Assembly: GCF_020085105.1 (NCBI RefSeq)
Contig: NC_058058.1
Coordinates: 6,750,175-6,814,174, forward strand
Source of the DNA: Siniperca chuatsi
Taxonomy: Eukaryota > Chordata > Actinopteri > Centrarchiformes > Sinipercidae
Length of the DNA stretch: 64,000 nt
Direction of reading: 5' to 3'
In this document: piece after piece, positions 33,683 to 59,850 of the stretch
Layout of the letters: every line of letters begins with the position of its first letter
Position numbering within the stretch: position 1 is the stretch's first letter
Translations under genes and position numbers: made by a program
The notes under the pieces: generated by a model
Seen by the model: the letters and a program-made list of their open reading frames with translations, nothing else
Databases searched by the model: none
What the model was told of the DNA's origin: nothing

Positions 33683-34700
33683 GGCTGTTTCTGCTTCTGT
33701 CTGTAAAAAAGGGAACAATTTAGAAGCTTAAGTTAAACCAGGAAGTCTAACATGGAAATGGTAAACGGTAACAACCAGCTGTAGCTATCTTGGCTTGCAC
33801 AAAACATACTTTCATGCAAAACACACAAACCCGCATTATTTCCGGAATATTTATCGTGCCAAATATTATCATACGCGCCAACATTATTAATGAGCGCGTA
33901 AAAAGGGACAATTCTGCAGCCACCACCCGCGAAACAAAACGTTGCTGGATGCTAAAACCTTAATCTGAGGCGCTTTAGATCACTTGCATGAAACAAAACA
34001 CCAATTAACAGCACAAAGAGACATACAGTGAAGGCCCCCAAAAGCTAAAACTGCTCCCTTACTGCAGCAACAACACGGAGGCCCTGGGAGGACATTTTGT
34101 GCCAAGTACCACTGATAAAATGTTTTGAATTCAACACTATCGGACGGTCATTAATTATTAAACTATTCATCCGTTATGGTTTATTTTATCATTTCCATGC
34201 CATGGCCAGCTGGTTTAATCATGATTCAGATGCATTTTCATTTAACCGAAATAGGAACAGACTACAAATAGGACTCAAAAACTTTAGTTTACTCATTTAA
34301 GCTCAGAAGATGCAAACTCTGCTTCCTCACCTGAAGCACAAGTTTCTAAAACATTCTCCACTGTAAAGCAGGCAACTTGTATCTGGCTACTGTTAGCTAA
34401 CTTTGACGCTAGCTTGCTAGCTAGCTAGCTAAACACAGACACTCGGGACTACGAGCTCGACAACGACCGAGTTTACAAACGTACCAGCAAAATAACAAAC
34501 AAACTTCTGCTTGAATTGAAGCATACGATTTCGCACCTGCACACATACTGACTTAGGAATGATTCAGAACTGTAAAGGTAAAACTACTGAGCTACAGACA
34601 CTTGCTAACTCTACAGAAACCCTAACGTCTGCAGCTTACCCTTCTCGGTTCCGAGCCCAAATTAAACTAGTTTCCAATTGGCGCTGGCGCCAACAAATGT
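33683..34700 (-). promoter_or_regulatory. ccne2: ccne2 5' flanking region with E2F-type sites
   Basis: A palindromic TTGGCGCTGGCGCCAA lies at 34678-34693, so it gives overlapping E2F-type TTGGCGC sites on both strands, next to a CCAAT box at 34674-34678. A second site, GTTGGCGCG on the minus strand, lies at 33874-33882. Cyclin E genes are classic E2F targets. Which of the two blocks is the core promoter is not resolved; the first, non-coding exon should lie between about 33750 and 34670. Confidence 0.55.
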
Positions 34701-35049
34701 GTGTTTGCGGCACATTGCGCATGTGTATAAAGACTGCCAACCCTAAACCATAACCGGAGGTTAAATGAGGTTAATTTACAGGTGAGTCGCTGTAATTGTG
34801 TTTCCATTATTTTTTTTTTTTTTAGATTTATTCTCTTTTGCTTTAGTTTCAACCGCCTTAATGCTGCGAGTGGAGTTTCTTCTTTAACCGTAACGCTAAC
34901 TATATAGAGAAACCGTCGTTTTGACAGTGCCGACGCGTTTTTACTTAAATCAGATGTTTGCTTTAAGTATTTATAAGTATTTCTTGTTATAGAAAATGTA
35001 TGTAACTAACATAAATCTTACATTAACTTCGTTTCGTCCTTTTCTTTTT

Positions 35050-35210
35050 GTTGCTGTTAGTTGTATTTTCCGGTCGCCCGGTAGTGGGCGGAGCTATAGA
35101 ACAGGACAGCCAATAGGAGAGAGAGTTGAGTTGAGCGCGTGCTCCTGGACCAGGATGTAAACAAAGCAGGGAGCTGTCAGAGCTGTCAGTGGAGGTCACA
35201 CCAGAGCTGC
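35050..35210. promoter_or_regulatory. Promoter-like GC/CCAAT block of unknown target
   Basis: In an otherwise AT-rich stretch there is a GC box (GTGGGCGGAGC, about 35084), a CCAAT motif (AGCCAATAGGAG, about 35109) and GAGCGCGTGCTCC, followed by CAG-rich sequence that looks like an untranslated exon. No coding exon could be linked to it. It could serve a distal ccne2 or cd6 start or a non-coding RNA. Confidence 0.35.
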
Positions 35211-35565
35211 TCTCCTCACTTACACAGCTTTTAAAATTAAATCATATTCAGTGCCAAAAGTCATAAAACAGACTATATATCTTACATATCTCTGCATAAA
35301 TAGATGTTCATGTGAAACATCATATTAACGTAAAACTGTTCGCGAAATGCACAGTTTGCTGGATGAATGGCGTTTATTGTTTCATTATTACTGACTGCAA
35401 ATCCCACTAACCCTTGACCCTTCTTTTTTGTTTTTAATAGTTGGATTTTCCATATGTTATTTATTCAACTGTCCAATTATGTTTTCAAAAACATATTTCC
35501 CAAGATAAAGGTCTAGATGCTGTTTCAAAGCCACATTGCTATTAATAACATTATAGATAATGCTC

Positions 35566-35624
<59 letters not shown>
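35566..35624. repeat. CTTT tetranucleotide microsatellite
   Basis: About fifteen tandem CTTT units lie between ccne2 and cd6. Confidence 0.95.
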
Positions 35625-36589
35625 TTTTGGTCTAAAGGTCAGCCAGTTTAAATAAAATTCTGGAATAAGCCTATGAAATACCCACCATATGTACAAATAC
35701 CATGGACATGCATGACTTCGGTGTCTTTGTGTTTTTATTGTGCTTAATGTGTTATAATATTAAAGCAAATTAAAGTAGACATCAAAGTGTCTATCTCATT
35801 GCTTTACCTAGTTGTAAAATATCCCAGAGTATTTACAGTCTGTTGTGTTTGTCCTTTGAATTCAACTCAAATATAAACAAATCTGTTAACAGCCTACTCA
35901 CTTTTACTATAAGACAGTACTGAACATTTTGGCTGAAGCACCACCACTGACTTGAAGTAATGTCGCCCCCCTCTGGTCAAAAGTAGTTTTATGTCATCAG
36001 GTTTATGTACTGCAGATTGTAGCTCAGTCAAATTATTTATTTTCCTTATATACTATTAACATGATTACATGACTGTTGACATGGCATCACGTATTATGAT
36101 AATAATATTATTTCCTTACATGAAAAAACCCAACAGAAACATACCTTAAAACTTTTAAAGCATCATTAGATTAAATTAGATTTCTGTAATAAGATCCATA
36201 CCTTACAAAAACATGTAAGTGCACTATAAGTAATTTGGTCATTTTGATGATTATAACTATAAATGCTGCACTCTGATCTCGATATAACAGCAGCAATTTA
36301 ACTGCATTGTAATGCTTTGCGGCATACATAATGATATCATATGACTTGAATTCATTATCATTGTTTTTAGACCTTCAGTTACTACATATTGTTACTTCAA
36401 TGCACTGCTAAAGTGTCCATGATAGCACAACATTATAAGTCTGAATGTAAGGTTCATATCAAAGTTAGAACAAGGTGAATTATTAGTACAATATTCTTCT
36501 GATGCAATAAAATAATTAGTAGACTGAGTTAATGGTGCCATTTAACAGCTTATGAAAAACATGTCAAAGGAAGGGTCCAGTATCAGTGG

Positions 36590-36640
36590 AAAAGTCATGG
36601 GCTTCACTTCCTGTCATGATGCACTGTGGTAAATGGGAAG
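36590..36640 (+). promoter_or_regulatory. cd6: Candidate cd6 proximal promoter with ETS and RUNX motifs
   Basis: ACTTCCTGT (ETS core) is at 36606-36614 and TGTGGT (RUNX core) at 36625-36630, about 150-180 bases before the ATG. Paired ETS and RUNX sites are common in T-cell gene promoters. No TATA box was seen at a suitable place. Confidence 0.4.
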
Positions 36641-36781
36641 TTCTGTCAATTAAATATCAAGAGAACAAGAGAGGAAGCCACACTTTCAGCGGTCTCAGTA
36701 GATGTTTTTCTAAATGACACAGTTTCAGTTTCAACGTTGAACAGAGACAATCGAAGCTGTTTCCCTTTTTCTGTCTACAAC

Positions 36782-50810
<14,029 letters not shown>

Positions 50811-51816
50811 TAGTAAACGGAGGAGGTAACTCCGGGACTGAAGAGAGTCCCAAAGTTGTGAAATCTCCGGCTGCAAAACTGCACTGAAAGGAAACACGTA
50901 CTTTAAACACCAGTTTAGACTGAGGAAACCCAATTAGCGTTAATTTGGTGATTTGCAGGCTAAATGTTAAAACTGGGCTAAAGTATAAGTCTAGATTATA
51001 GATATATAATCTATTACTTCAACAGCATTTGAATGACTACATTTCACTGTGTACAATAGTTTGAAGATGCTTAATGCTTCATGACTGACTTTTGACCTGT
51101 AACTTACCAAACTACTGCTTTCTGTGAGCCATAATAATATAAGTTCAATGTAGTTGTTGAGACTTGAAATATGATTGTGACTGACCTACTGCAGGTAATC
51201 CGTCACAATGAACAAATTGTTGCCTTTTTTCCAGTTGTGAGCACAAACTGTTTTTGGTGCATTTAATGACGCTCTGACCTCTGACAGTCAGATGCCATTG
51301 AGAGTTAGCTATCAAAGGCATCGCACTCATGCTTTTTTGTCCAATAATCAAACCCTGGAGACAAATGACAAGCAAATATAGATGTTGTGAAAAGGATGAG
51401 TGATTTTGCTCATGTTTTGCATTGAAAAGTTACATCTCACTTTGAAGTTTGTCATGTCCACGTATCCTTTTCAAAACAGTCCCTGCTTTCAGCTACATTG
51501 TCATGCAAATATAATTTTATTTCAGCAAAAAAAAAAAAAGATGAAATATTCACTGCGATGGATTAGCTATCTAAAGCAAGTTTCGTATGTCTGGAAGGTA
51601 AGAAAACAAACTTTAGGTTTAGGTTTTCTGTGAATGTAGTAGAAGCAATTGTAACATATGTATGTTTTAGATTTTTAATATTTAACTGATGTGTTTGCAT
51701 ATCAGTTTTCTGTAAAAACTAGTATATATTCGAATCATGTGCTAATGTTTGCCATGAATCTTCTTATGTACAATCAAACTATTGAGTTTCAACATAATGT
51801 CTATAATTGTGATGTG
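50811..51816. other. cd6 3' UTR, then non-coding DNA
   Basis: No exon is recognised. The first part should be the cd6 3' UTR. I could not point to a convincing AATAAA for cd6 in the first kilobase. Confidence 0.4.
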
Positions 51817-52181
51817 CACTACATAGCCAAAAGTATGTGGAAACCCAAACATTACTCCCATATGTAAGTGAACATGTCATTCTAAAACCATGGGAATTAA
51901 TCGGCTACTTTAACAGCCTCCACTCTTGTAGGAAGTCTTTCCACAAGATTTTGGAACCTGGGTGCAGGGATCTGCTGGGAAAACTGGGAATACTATATCT
52001 CTATGGACGTCACTTTGTGTACAGGGGCATTGTCATGTTGTAACAGGAGAAATCCTTTTTCAAACTGCCACAAAGTTGGAAGCACACTATTGTCTCTGGG
52101 CACTCAGGCCAAACCATAGTAAACAACCCCAGGCCAAAGGTACACAAACGTATGTGTCCTTATACTTTTGGCCATATAGTG
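51817..52181. mobile_element. Internally deleted Tc1/mariner-like DNA element
   Basis: The ends CACTACATAGCCAAAAGTAT and ATACTTTTGGCCATATAGTG are inverted copies. The interior keeps fragments resembling the transposon body (CTTTCCACAAGATTTTGGAA, GGGGCATTGTCATG, CCACAAAGTTGGAAGCACA), but most of the transposase region is missing. It is non-autonomous. Confidence 0.75.
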
Positions 52182-53924
52182 TATTCAAATAATGTGCTCA
52201 TGTTTGCAACACATTATCCTGCAGGCATTTTTAAAAGTGTAATCAAACTATTGAGTTCTACCACAAGGTGGCACTACAAGCTTGTAAGTAACTAAAGGTT
52301 TAAGTGACTGGAGTGAATCCCTTACATGTAAACTTGTAATAACATAAAATATTTGCCAAATAAATGTTTTCCAGGCTGTAACACTTTGTGACAAATACCC
52401 ATTCGTGCTGAGCGAGGGAGAAGTCAAAATAACGCACTGTGAAAAAGTTTGAGAAGGGGAACTCTGGATCCTGATCAGGGGCCAACATAAACCATCAGTG
52501 CAGTCTGAAACCAGACCTGGCACGGCTCTTCTTGGTCCATTACATCTGCAGCAGCTGCAGAGCATCAACGCTTCCTCCTGATCCAAAGTGATGCCTTGAA
52601 TCAAAGTGATGTCTTGTTTTGCAGCGGTAAATATGACAAACTGCTTCAAAGCACCTGTAAAACTTTTAATAGGGTGTAGCAGTGGTGAATGCACAGATAA
52701 ACATGGATTAGCTTCAGCTCAGCTAACGTGAGAAGTGGGAGTGATGATGCATTAGACTGATAACCAGTAGAATGGGGTGTTTTTTGACTGGAAGGTATTT
52801 GGCAAGGAGGAGGATGAGTGGGTGTCGGGGTGTGCAGAGGCGAGAGGAGGGGGAGGATGGGGGGTGAAGCTGAGGAGAAAAGGAGGAGGTGGACGGAGAA
52901 CTTGGGAAAGATAAAATGTGTCTGAGAGAATCATATATTACACAAATTTAGTCCAGAGCTCTGCATCGAGATAAACCGGCAAATTAACGACCAGATCTCC
53001 TTATGAAACTCAATCTGTTTCACATGCCAGAGAATCCAGCACACTCACACACACCAACCCACACACCACTTAACAGAGATTCCATCTAAAAGTATGCAGT
53101 TTGATATATTACAGATCCTCCTCGAACAGTTTGCTTTTGTTTTATTTTTGCTCTAAGAGATTGATAAGTCAGAATCTTAAAATCTGTGGATTTACAGTCC
53201 TGATTAACATCAAGGGAAAGAAATGTAGTATACTAGTATTTCAAGTAGCTTGTAGTATTTGAGGGATTAGAGGATCAACCCTCTGTTTTTACCTTGTTCA
53301 TTAAATCAGTTACACACAAAGGATTACGGCTCCATAAGTCTGTAGATTGCTTGAAATGTCCTGACAACTGATCTTGCCTGAGTTTAAACTTTTGAACTGT
53401 TTGTTGCAGGAGGCCTGGAGATGACAGTACCTGCCTGCAAACAATATGTAGCACATACTAGAACCTGACATTACAGCTGCTGCAGTTTGAGGTCTGTCAT
53501 CCTCCAGTAAAATTTAATATAAAGAATATTACAGCAACAAGAGTTTGGCCAACTAGTTTTTTTTGGCCTTTTAGCTTGGAAATGTGTTGACAAAACGCGT
53601 TACACTCAAAGCTGTTAAAATTCCAATCAATAATTTTTTTCTGATAATATATTAAGTCAGTGTTCACTAACTTTTCCCCAAGGTTTTGATCATATCCCAT
53701 GTCCTTCAGTGAGTGCATCTTGTTTGGTTGACAATTCGTGACCTCATTACAGACTTTTGGTCACGTGCAAGTGTGGGCAATTATATATGGTTGAAAGCTC
53801 TAGAAATAGCAAGTAAGTTAGGAATATTTTATTACATTATGCATTCCCAGGGTCAACACTGAACGTCCATGCTCAAATATCATTATATACATTAATGTAA
53901 AAAGGGTCGCTCGCACTGATGAAG
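52182..53924. other. Non-coding stretch with no recognised feature
   Basis: It contains a purine-rich low-complexity block at about 52790-52910. A 148-codon open frame on the minus strand (52694-52248) has no recognisable domain, so I treat it as chance. Nothing else is supported. Confidence 0.4.
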
Positions 53925-54385
53925 CCACAGGGACCTCTGCTGCTTAGCGTTTTAGCTTCTTTTAGCTCATTGTTTTGGTTTCATGACACATTTACTGTTT
54001 GGTTCAATCTCACTGCTCTCATCAACCTTGTTTCAAACCGTAGCAGGGAGTTGTTTTCTGTTTTCAAACAACCTCTCATAAACCCACTGTACACTACCTG
54101 TCCAGCACCAAACAGCCAACAAAGGTAGCGACTAGCTGGTGAACATAGTGGCGCATTTAGCAACTAATGAGCTAATGCTAGACATTTCCCTCAGGATTTG
54201 GTGGAGAGCAAAAAAGAGAGAGTGTATATTAGACTTACATTTGTCGGGTTGCGAGAAACACAACTCCAAATTAATGATAATGTTGCTACGTATATCTGCT
54301 GGATGTGTAAATAGGCATTTGTCTGCTAACACGTTAGCCATGGCAACTTTATAGACAGCTGAAGTCATGACGTCATGTCCGGGCT
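53925..54385. repeat. Dispersed repeat, copy 2 (partner at 23225)
   Basis: It is collinear with 23225-23645 and in the same orientation; see that entry for the shared words. It ends near ACGTCATGTCCGG, giving a longer right side than copy 1. Confidence 0.6.
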
Positions 54386-55229
54386 AGCCACTGTTCCAAC
54401 TAGCTTCTGTAACTCAATGAGATCTCTCATTCAGCATTTCTTTCATCTGTCTTGAAATGAAGGTTGTTCCTGAGGTTTACTGTCCATATTCTAAGACAAA
54501 TCAGCATCCACGACACCACTTGCTCTAAGAAAGTGAAACAGTTGTTATTTTAACAAAGTTAAACAACGATTACTCTGTGAGCACAGAAAAACTACAGCTC
54601 CCATGAAAATGTGAGGCAGCGCGGGTACGTAACTTGGTCCATAGCCATAAAATTCACCAAAGCCACATGACATACTGTTGAGAAAATCTCAGTTTCAAGG
54701 CTGGGGTTTTAGTTATTAGTGTTGTTACAAATGTCATTGGGATTTTGAATGAGGTTTTCTTACATCTGAAATAAGGTGATAATATTGTGTTGCGGGTCTC
54801 CTAGCTTGATCTGAGTTTTTCTGCCTCCTAGGGGATAGTGGCCAAAAAGTCAAATTTCTTTCAGCCTTTGAAGAATTTCTGAGAAGTGGTACTTTTTGGC
54901 TTTATTGTTATTTGGAGAAAAGTAAACATTTCTTATCTTCTTACGATGAGTTTGCTGTTTATTTTAAGAATAAGAATGCACTTTCACCTACATAAAGCAA
55001 CTGTGATTCTGTTAAAAAACTTTCTTTCTAAAGTATCTGTATATAGTTTGGCTATGTCTCATTTGTGTACTGCTGGGAATAAAAAAGCATCACATTATTT
55101 ACTTTTTACTGAAATACTGCTTTCAGTCTCACAACCTTTCATATGTAACTCTGGATCATTACAAATACTTCAAACCAGGTTTCATGTACTATTACAACAA
55201 TAAGAATAAAATGCAAAAACACAGACTCT

Positions 55230-55800
55230 AATTAGTGTCTTACTTCATCTGTGACCTGGTAGGTTTAGCTCTTGACTTGGCCTTTGTATTGGCACTGCTC
55301 TTTGATTGCCAGGGACATGTTGCAGGATGGACTGCAGCCAGTGAAATGCAGTGAGGTCATCAGTTTAGGTAGAGCCCCAGATGGTTACAGACCTGGGCGA
55401 AAAATCCGCTTCAGCTTATTAATCAAAGCCTGTTTTCCTTCGGCCTAGCAATGGCAAAGATTTATACTAAAGCCATTAAATTCACTAGTATTCCCCTCTC
55501 CTGATTAGTCACTCTCACAGTGAATCAGCCCGTAGCTTGGCTGTAAACGACATTACAGCCTGCTGGGCTGAAGCTTGGGTGCACTTGCGAGGCCCAGTAA
55601 TAGTGTTGATTACTCTGCACTCATTAGGTTGCTTTCACTGCTGCCGCTAAACCCTCATCAGGAGGTTTTTGGCTGAGCGGCCGGGCAGGGGCCCTGATCC
55701 AATTCACCTTTAAAGTTCAGTGGACCTGTCTGGGTTGCCATGGGTCAGTGCATCGCTCTCCATGCTGTGCACTCCCAGAGAGGCCTTCATTACCTCATTT
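55230..55800. promoter_or_regulatory. Candidate conserved non-coding element
   Basis: The sequence is of even base composition and free of repeats, and is rich in words seen in developmental enhancers: AGCTTATTAATCAAAG, CTGATTAGTCACTCTCACAG and TCATTAGGTTGCTTTCACTG. It has no open frame or splice pattern. The reading as a regulatory element is inference from texture only. Confidence 0.3.
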
Positions 55801-55964
55801 CCTGTTACTACTGTACCAGACAAGAATTTGAATCTCATGATATGGTTGTGTAAAGTTTGCAGTGTTTGTCACAGACGGCATATTAAAACTCTGGAATAAA
55901 ACGTGTTGAATTTATGTCTTTGGAGAAGAACAAACGTGATAATCAGTCATCATTAGCCGTTGCT

Positions 55965-56796
55965 ACGGTGGCCCTGGGATGCAAAACACAACAACATTTC
56001 ACAGAATGCAACATTTCTAAAAACACAACAACTCAGAAAACAAAACAATATTTCAGAAAACACAATATTTTAGAATACATTAACAAATCAGAAAATGCAA
56101 CATTTTAGAAAACACATTAATAAATCAGAAAACATAACTGAACAACTGAAAAGGTCACACTTGACAGAGCCAAAGTCAAATCAGAATTCTTCCGTACAGT
56201 ATTTCTGACCAAACCTAGATTTTCTACTCACTTAAAAATCACTGGGTTAAAAGATTTACCCAGTTTGGGTTAATATTCCACCGAACCAATACTGGATTAA
56301 CTTTACCCAGGACCAATGGGTTGTTTTGACCCTGTTTTAGTGTTATTTTTTATAACACTGTTAGGTTATTTATCCAGTTTAAAATGTTTTTTTTTGACAC
56401 AGTGTTAGACACAACACGCCCAAGTTTTACCATAAAACGGTCACAAATTTAATGTTGTATAAATATAGTTGTACAAAACTATGTGCACAAACTACAAAGG
56501 ATACACATATTATTAACAATTAAAACACAAATAGTGACATGTTAGTTTAAAAAGAGCTAGTAGATTATAACACCTTGCAACCATACACCGTAATATAAAA
56601 AAACAGTGGGGGGGTTGGGTGGTTTTCTAGCCATGGGTACTGGGTAAAGTTAACCCATTATTGTGTTGCTGCCAAACTGACACAACATTGATCCAGTGAT
56701 TTTTAGTGTCTAAGAAAACTTTTGTATTTTCTGAAACATTGCTGTGTTTTCTATATTGCTAATGTGTTGTTGTGTTTTGCATTCAGGGCCACCATA
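55965..56796. mobile_element. Inverted-repeat element carrying a second inverted-repeat element
   Basis: Outer ends: ACGGTGGCCCTGGGATGCAA, then AACACAACAACA, at the left; the inverse (TGTTGTTGTGTTTTGCATTC, then AGGGCCACCAT) at the right. Inner ends: CACTTAAAAATCACTGGGTT at 56229 and the inverse ATCCAGTGATTTTTAGTG at about 56691-56708, with repeated ACCCAGTTTGGGTTA-type words between. No transposase remains. Confidence 0.7.
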
Positions 56797-56999
56797 CATT
56801 CCTCATAAGACACATCTATTAGTCTGTATAAAGAAATGAATCCCAACTTGAAAGCTAGCCTGGCAGTGCAGCATTTAGCTCATTAACCTTTTTTCTTCTT
56901 AGCACCTCGCTGCAGTTAACAGTCTGTGGCCTCTTCCCCACCAAGACACATTCATGTAGCTGCCAATCAGGTCAACGCTGCAATTAAACTGCTTTAAAC

Positions 57000-58628
57000 T
57001 TGTTCAGTGGTGCTTGGAGGCCGTAAAAATACTTCCGTTTGAGTGTCAATGGGAGCCTGTGGTGGTTAACGTTGCATTCATGGGAGAATACATTGTGTCC
57101 AGTTAAAGTAGTCTGGTCAGCGGGTCAAAAGGGCAACGTGACTGAAGGATTCGAGGACGTGCAGTAGTTTCCAGCTGTTCGAGATAAACACCGGCAGTTT
57201 GATCATTAAGGTTTTACATTCTACCAGTACCACGTTTTTTTTTTCTTCTTCACTTGTCCAACATTCAAATTTCTCAAGCAAGTAAGACTTTGTGGACACA
57301 TTTCCTTGTTTGTCTCTGACCAGATGGACTGAAGTTTATGAGTGTGCGGTGCATGTCGGACAGCGGCATCTCGCTCTGAGTACCGGTCAGTCAGGACAGG
57401 CGTCATCAATCTTCTTCTCCAGTGAATAGCAGATTGGCTGCCATAAACCAGGCGTGATTGCAGTGTGCTGTTCCCTGCGGAAGAGTTTTCAGGCTAAGGG
57501 AGGCATGGAAACAAAACCCCGCAGATACAAACAATGTGTGTGGGACACTGTGAACTGGGCCACATTGTAGGATGGTGTACTGTACATGTTTGCACCAGTA
57601 TAGCACAGGAATGATTCATTTATTTATTATTCTTGTCAATCAAAGTAATCATGTAACCATTTCTGAAGCATTAGACAACAAGTTTCATATGGATGAATAA
57701 AATTTGAGAATAACAAAAGAAAAAAAACATTATGTACACTTGAAGTTCTCCCTGAACCAGGCCTGTAGCCACGATTTAGGCATGGCCAGACTAATCTGTT
57801 CAAGAGCCCTGGGGTAAAAATGCTGTAGGGCCCCTGTTGAAATTGCCCACAGGATTGTTAGGTGTAAATTAGTTTGTGGTAATTTGATTAAACACAACCT
57901 TTGTTTAAAATTAAGGTTTTATAACTAGAATTTGACACAAGGTCACAACATCAGGAGTTTTTGGGGCCCCTGGAGATTTGAGGTCCAGACAGTTGCTCAC
58001 TATGCCCAGTCGGTAATCCAGCCTTTGATTTAGGACTGAGATCATGTCCTCTGTATTTTTTCTGGTTTTTAGAAACCATGGGGGAGTTTACATTCTACAA
58101 TTAAAAACTAACCCTTGGTGAATATTTTATAGGTTGTTTTCAGTTCTGATTTTTTAGACTATTTGTATATTTAAATACTAAAAAATCCTTTAAAAAATCC
58201 AACAAAAATTTAAGGATTCAGCATTTCCTAGACTTTAAATCTAAATGCTTTCGATCTTAATATTGGGAAATAAAAGTTACAGACAATATAACTGAACATT
58301 TAACAGAATAAGTAGAATATGAAAAATGTGTATTCTTTATATTTAATATTTCATGCAAAAAAGGATGCAATGTGCTTCACAAAAGATAAAAAAACAACAA
58401 CATAAAGACAGATGCAAGAAATAACATTAAAAACAAAGCAGAAAGGCTTTCTTTAAACAGACAAATAAAAGAGATAAACAAAAAACATTAACTGAAAAAA
58501 TAAATAACAAGGTTTTGGCCCTGCTCTGAACATTAACTCTGAACGAAGCAAAGTAAAAGTCTAAATCAGAAAAGACTGATGTCTAATCGGTGGTAAACAG
58601 AGTGTACTCCACACCACCAATGCCTAAT
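57000..58628. other. Non-coding stretch without recognised genes
   Basis: Several 60-70 codon open frames on the minus strand at 57117-57606 have no recognisable motif and no linked splice pattern. An A-rich block lies at 58370-58510. No feature is supported. Confidence 0.35.
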
Positions 58629-58823
58629 AGACCTTTTCCACAGCAGACATTTTGACTTGTCATTGCAGGAAAAGCACAGGTGTAACTGATAACATAACGA
58701 TGGCTCAGTTCCAAGTGCCCCAGTAAGCAACGCCAGTGAGCCAGCAATGCACAATTCCAGAGCCCTGAAACCTGCACACTAAAATGAAACACCATGTCAA
58801 AATGTCTGCCGTGCAAAAAGTCT
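58629..58823. mobile_element. Short inverted-repeat element (MITE-like)
   Basis: The left arm AGACCTTTTCCACAGCAGAC continues to ATTTTGAC. The right arm starts GTCAAAATGTCTGCCGTGCA and ends AAAAGTCT, an imperfect inverse over about 28 bases. The loop is about 140 bases. No coding capacity. Confidence 0.65.
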
Positions 58824-59284
58824 AGTAAAAAGGTGGAAAAGTCTTTAAAAAGCAGTTTAATCCATTGCACAAAAACAATGAGCTGATGTCATTTGTTACT
58901 GGGTAAAGTCATTGACATCCAGTCAAAATGCCTCCAGCGAGCAGAGTGAACCAGAAAACTGTCAAGTCAAATGGACTGAGAGCAGCTGGCAGAGCTGTGT
59001 AGACTTCAGTTTAGACTTCAGGTTGTATCTCAGTGAACAAGTAAGACTTCCAGGTTCCAGTCCAGAAATGTAAGATCGAGCAGATGTGGTCGCTGCCTCA
59101 GTCCATATGGCTGGCTTTAACAGTTCTGTCAAGTGTTGTGTGGACTCAAAAGCAGAACAAATTTTCAGGTTCCCCAGAAGATTAATCCCAATAAGTTCAG
59201 TGATCCCTGATTTTTTATCTAGCTCCGCCAGCAGGTCAAAAATGTAATTACTACCGCAGCTGTACTTTGTGTTATTGCAAGGGC

Positions 59285-59335
59285 AGATTAGCAAGTGTTA
59301 GCATGTTAACATGCTAAACTAAGATGGTGACCATG
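59285..59335 (+). repeat. Fragment of the dispersed repeat seen at 11840-12510
   Basis: GTTAGCATGTTAACATGCTA, AACTAAGATGGTGACCATG, matches the block near 12345-12375. Confidence 0.6.
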
Positions 59336-59679
59336 GTAAAAATGATACCTGATAAATATTAGCGTGTGTGTAGCCATGTGTGTGTATGTTTTATCACTAT
59401 ATGCTTCTATTAAAAGACGAAAAAGGCAAATTTCTACTCATCAAATTCCATTTTATGAGATTTTTATGAATGAAAATAGCCGCCCATGCTAACTAACTAT
59501 TGCTCATTTACAATGTATTGTTGATCAGTGGGCACTGTCTCCTATGATTAAAATAAACCTCAGCAGCTGGCTCCTTCTATATGAAAACCAAACATAAACA
59601 TTATGAACACATCACTCTGTGTCAGTGTTCGGCACTGTAACATTAACATATGCAAAGGAAAAACTACATTTGGCACAGA

Positions 59680-59850
59680 CAGCACATCAGGCCAGGTGAG
59701 GGCTCACTGTGGGTATGAGTCATCTCTGTTGTCATGGTTACACAGCATCGTCATTTGTTTGCGCGCCCCGGGCGAGGTCATTAATTACAGAGTCAATCTG
59801 GGAAAGCCTTAACAAATCATGTACGTAAATGTGAATGCAGACGTTTGTGC
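59680..59850. promoter_or_regulatory. Candidate conserved non-coding element
   Basis: A compact non-repetitive block with GGTTACACAGCATCGTCATT, GCGCGCCCCGGGCGAGGTCA and TTAATTACAGAGTCAATCTG, of mixed GC content inside AT-rich flanks. No reading frame. Regulatory role is inferred only. Confidence 0.3.

Noticed and set aside
35457..35696. A Lys/Glu-rich minus-strand open frame
   Set aside because: The KKERKKERKKE run is the translation of the CTTT microsatellite.
52248..52694. A 148-codon minus-strand open frame, the longest outside the genes
   Set aside because: I recognise no domain, signal peptide or linked splice sites, and its neighbours are repeats. A protein search and stranded RNA-seq would decide.
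58962..59294. A 110-codon minus-strand open frame
   Set aside because: It has no recognisable motif and no supporting exon structure, and it ends close to repeat fragments. Chance is the simpler reading.
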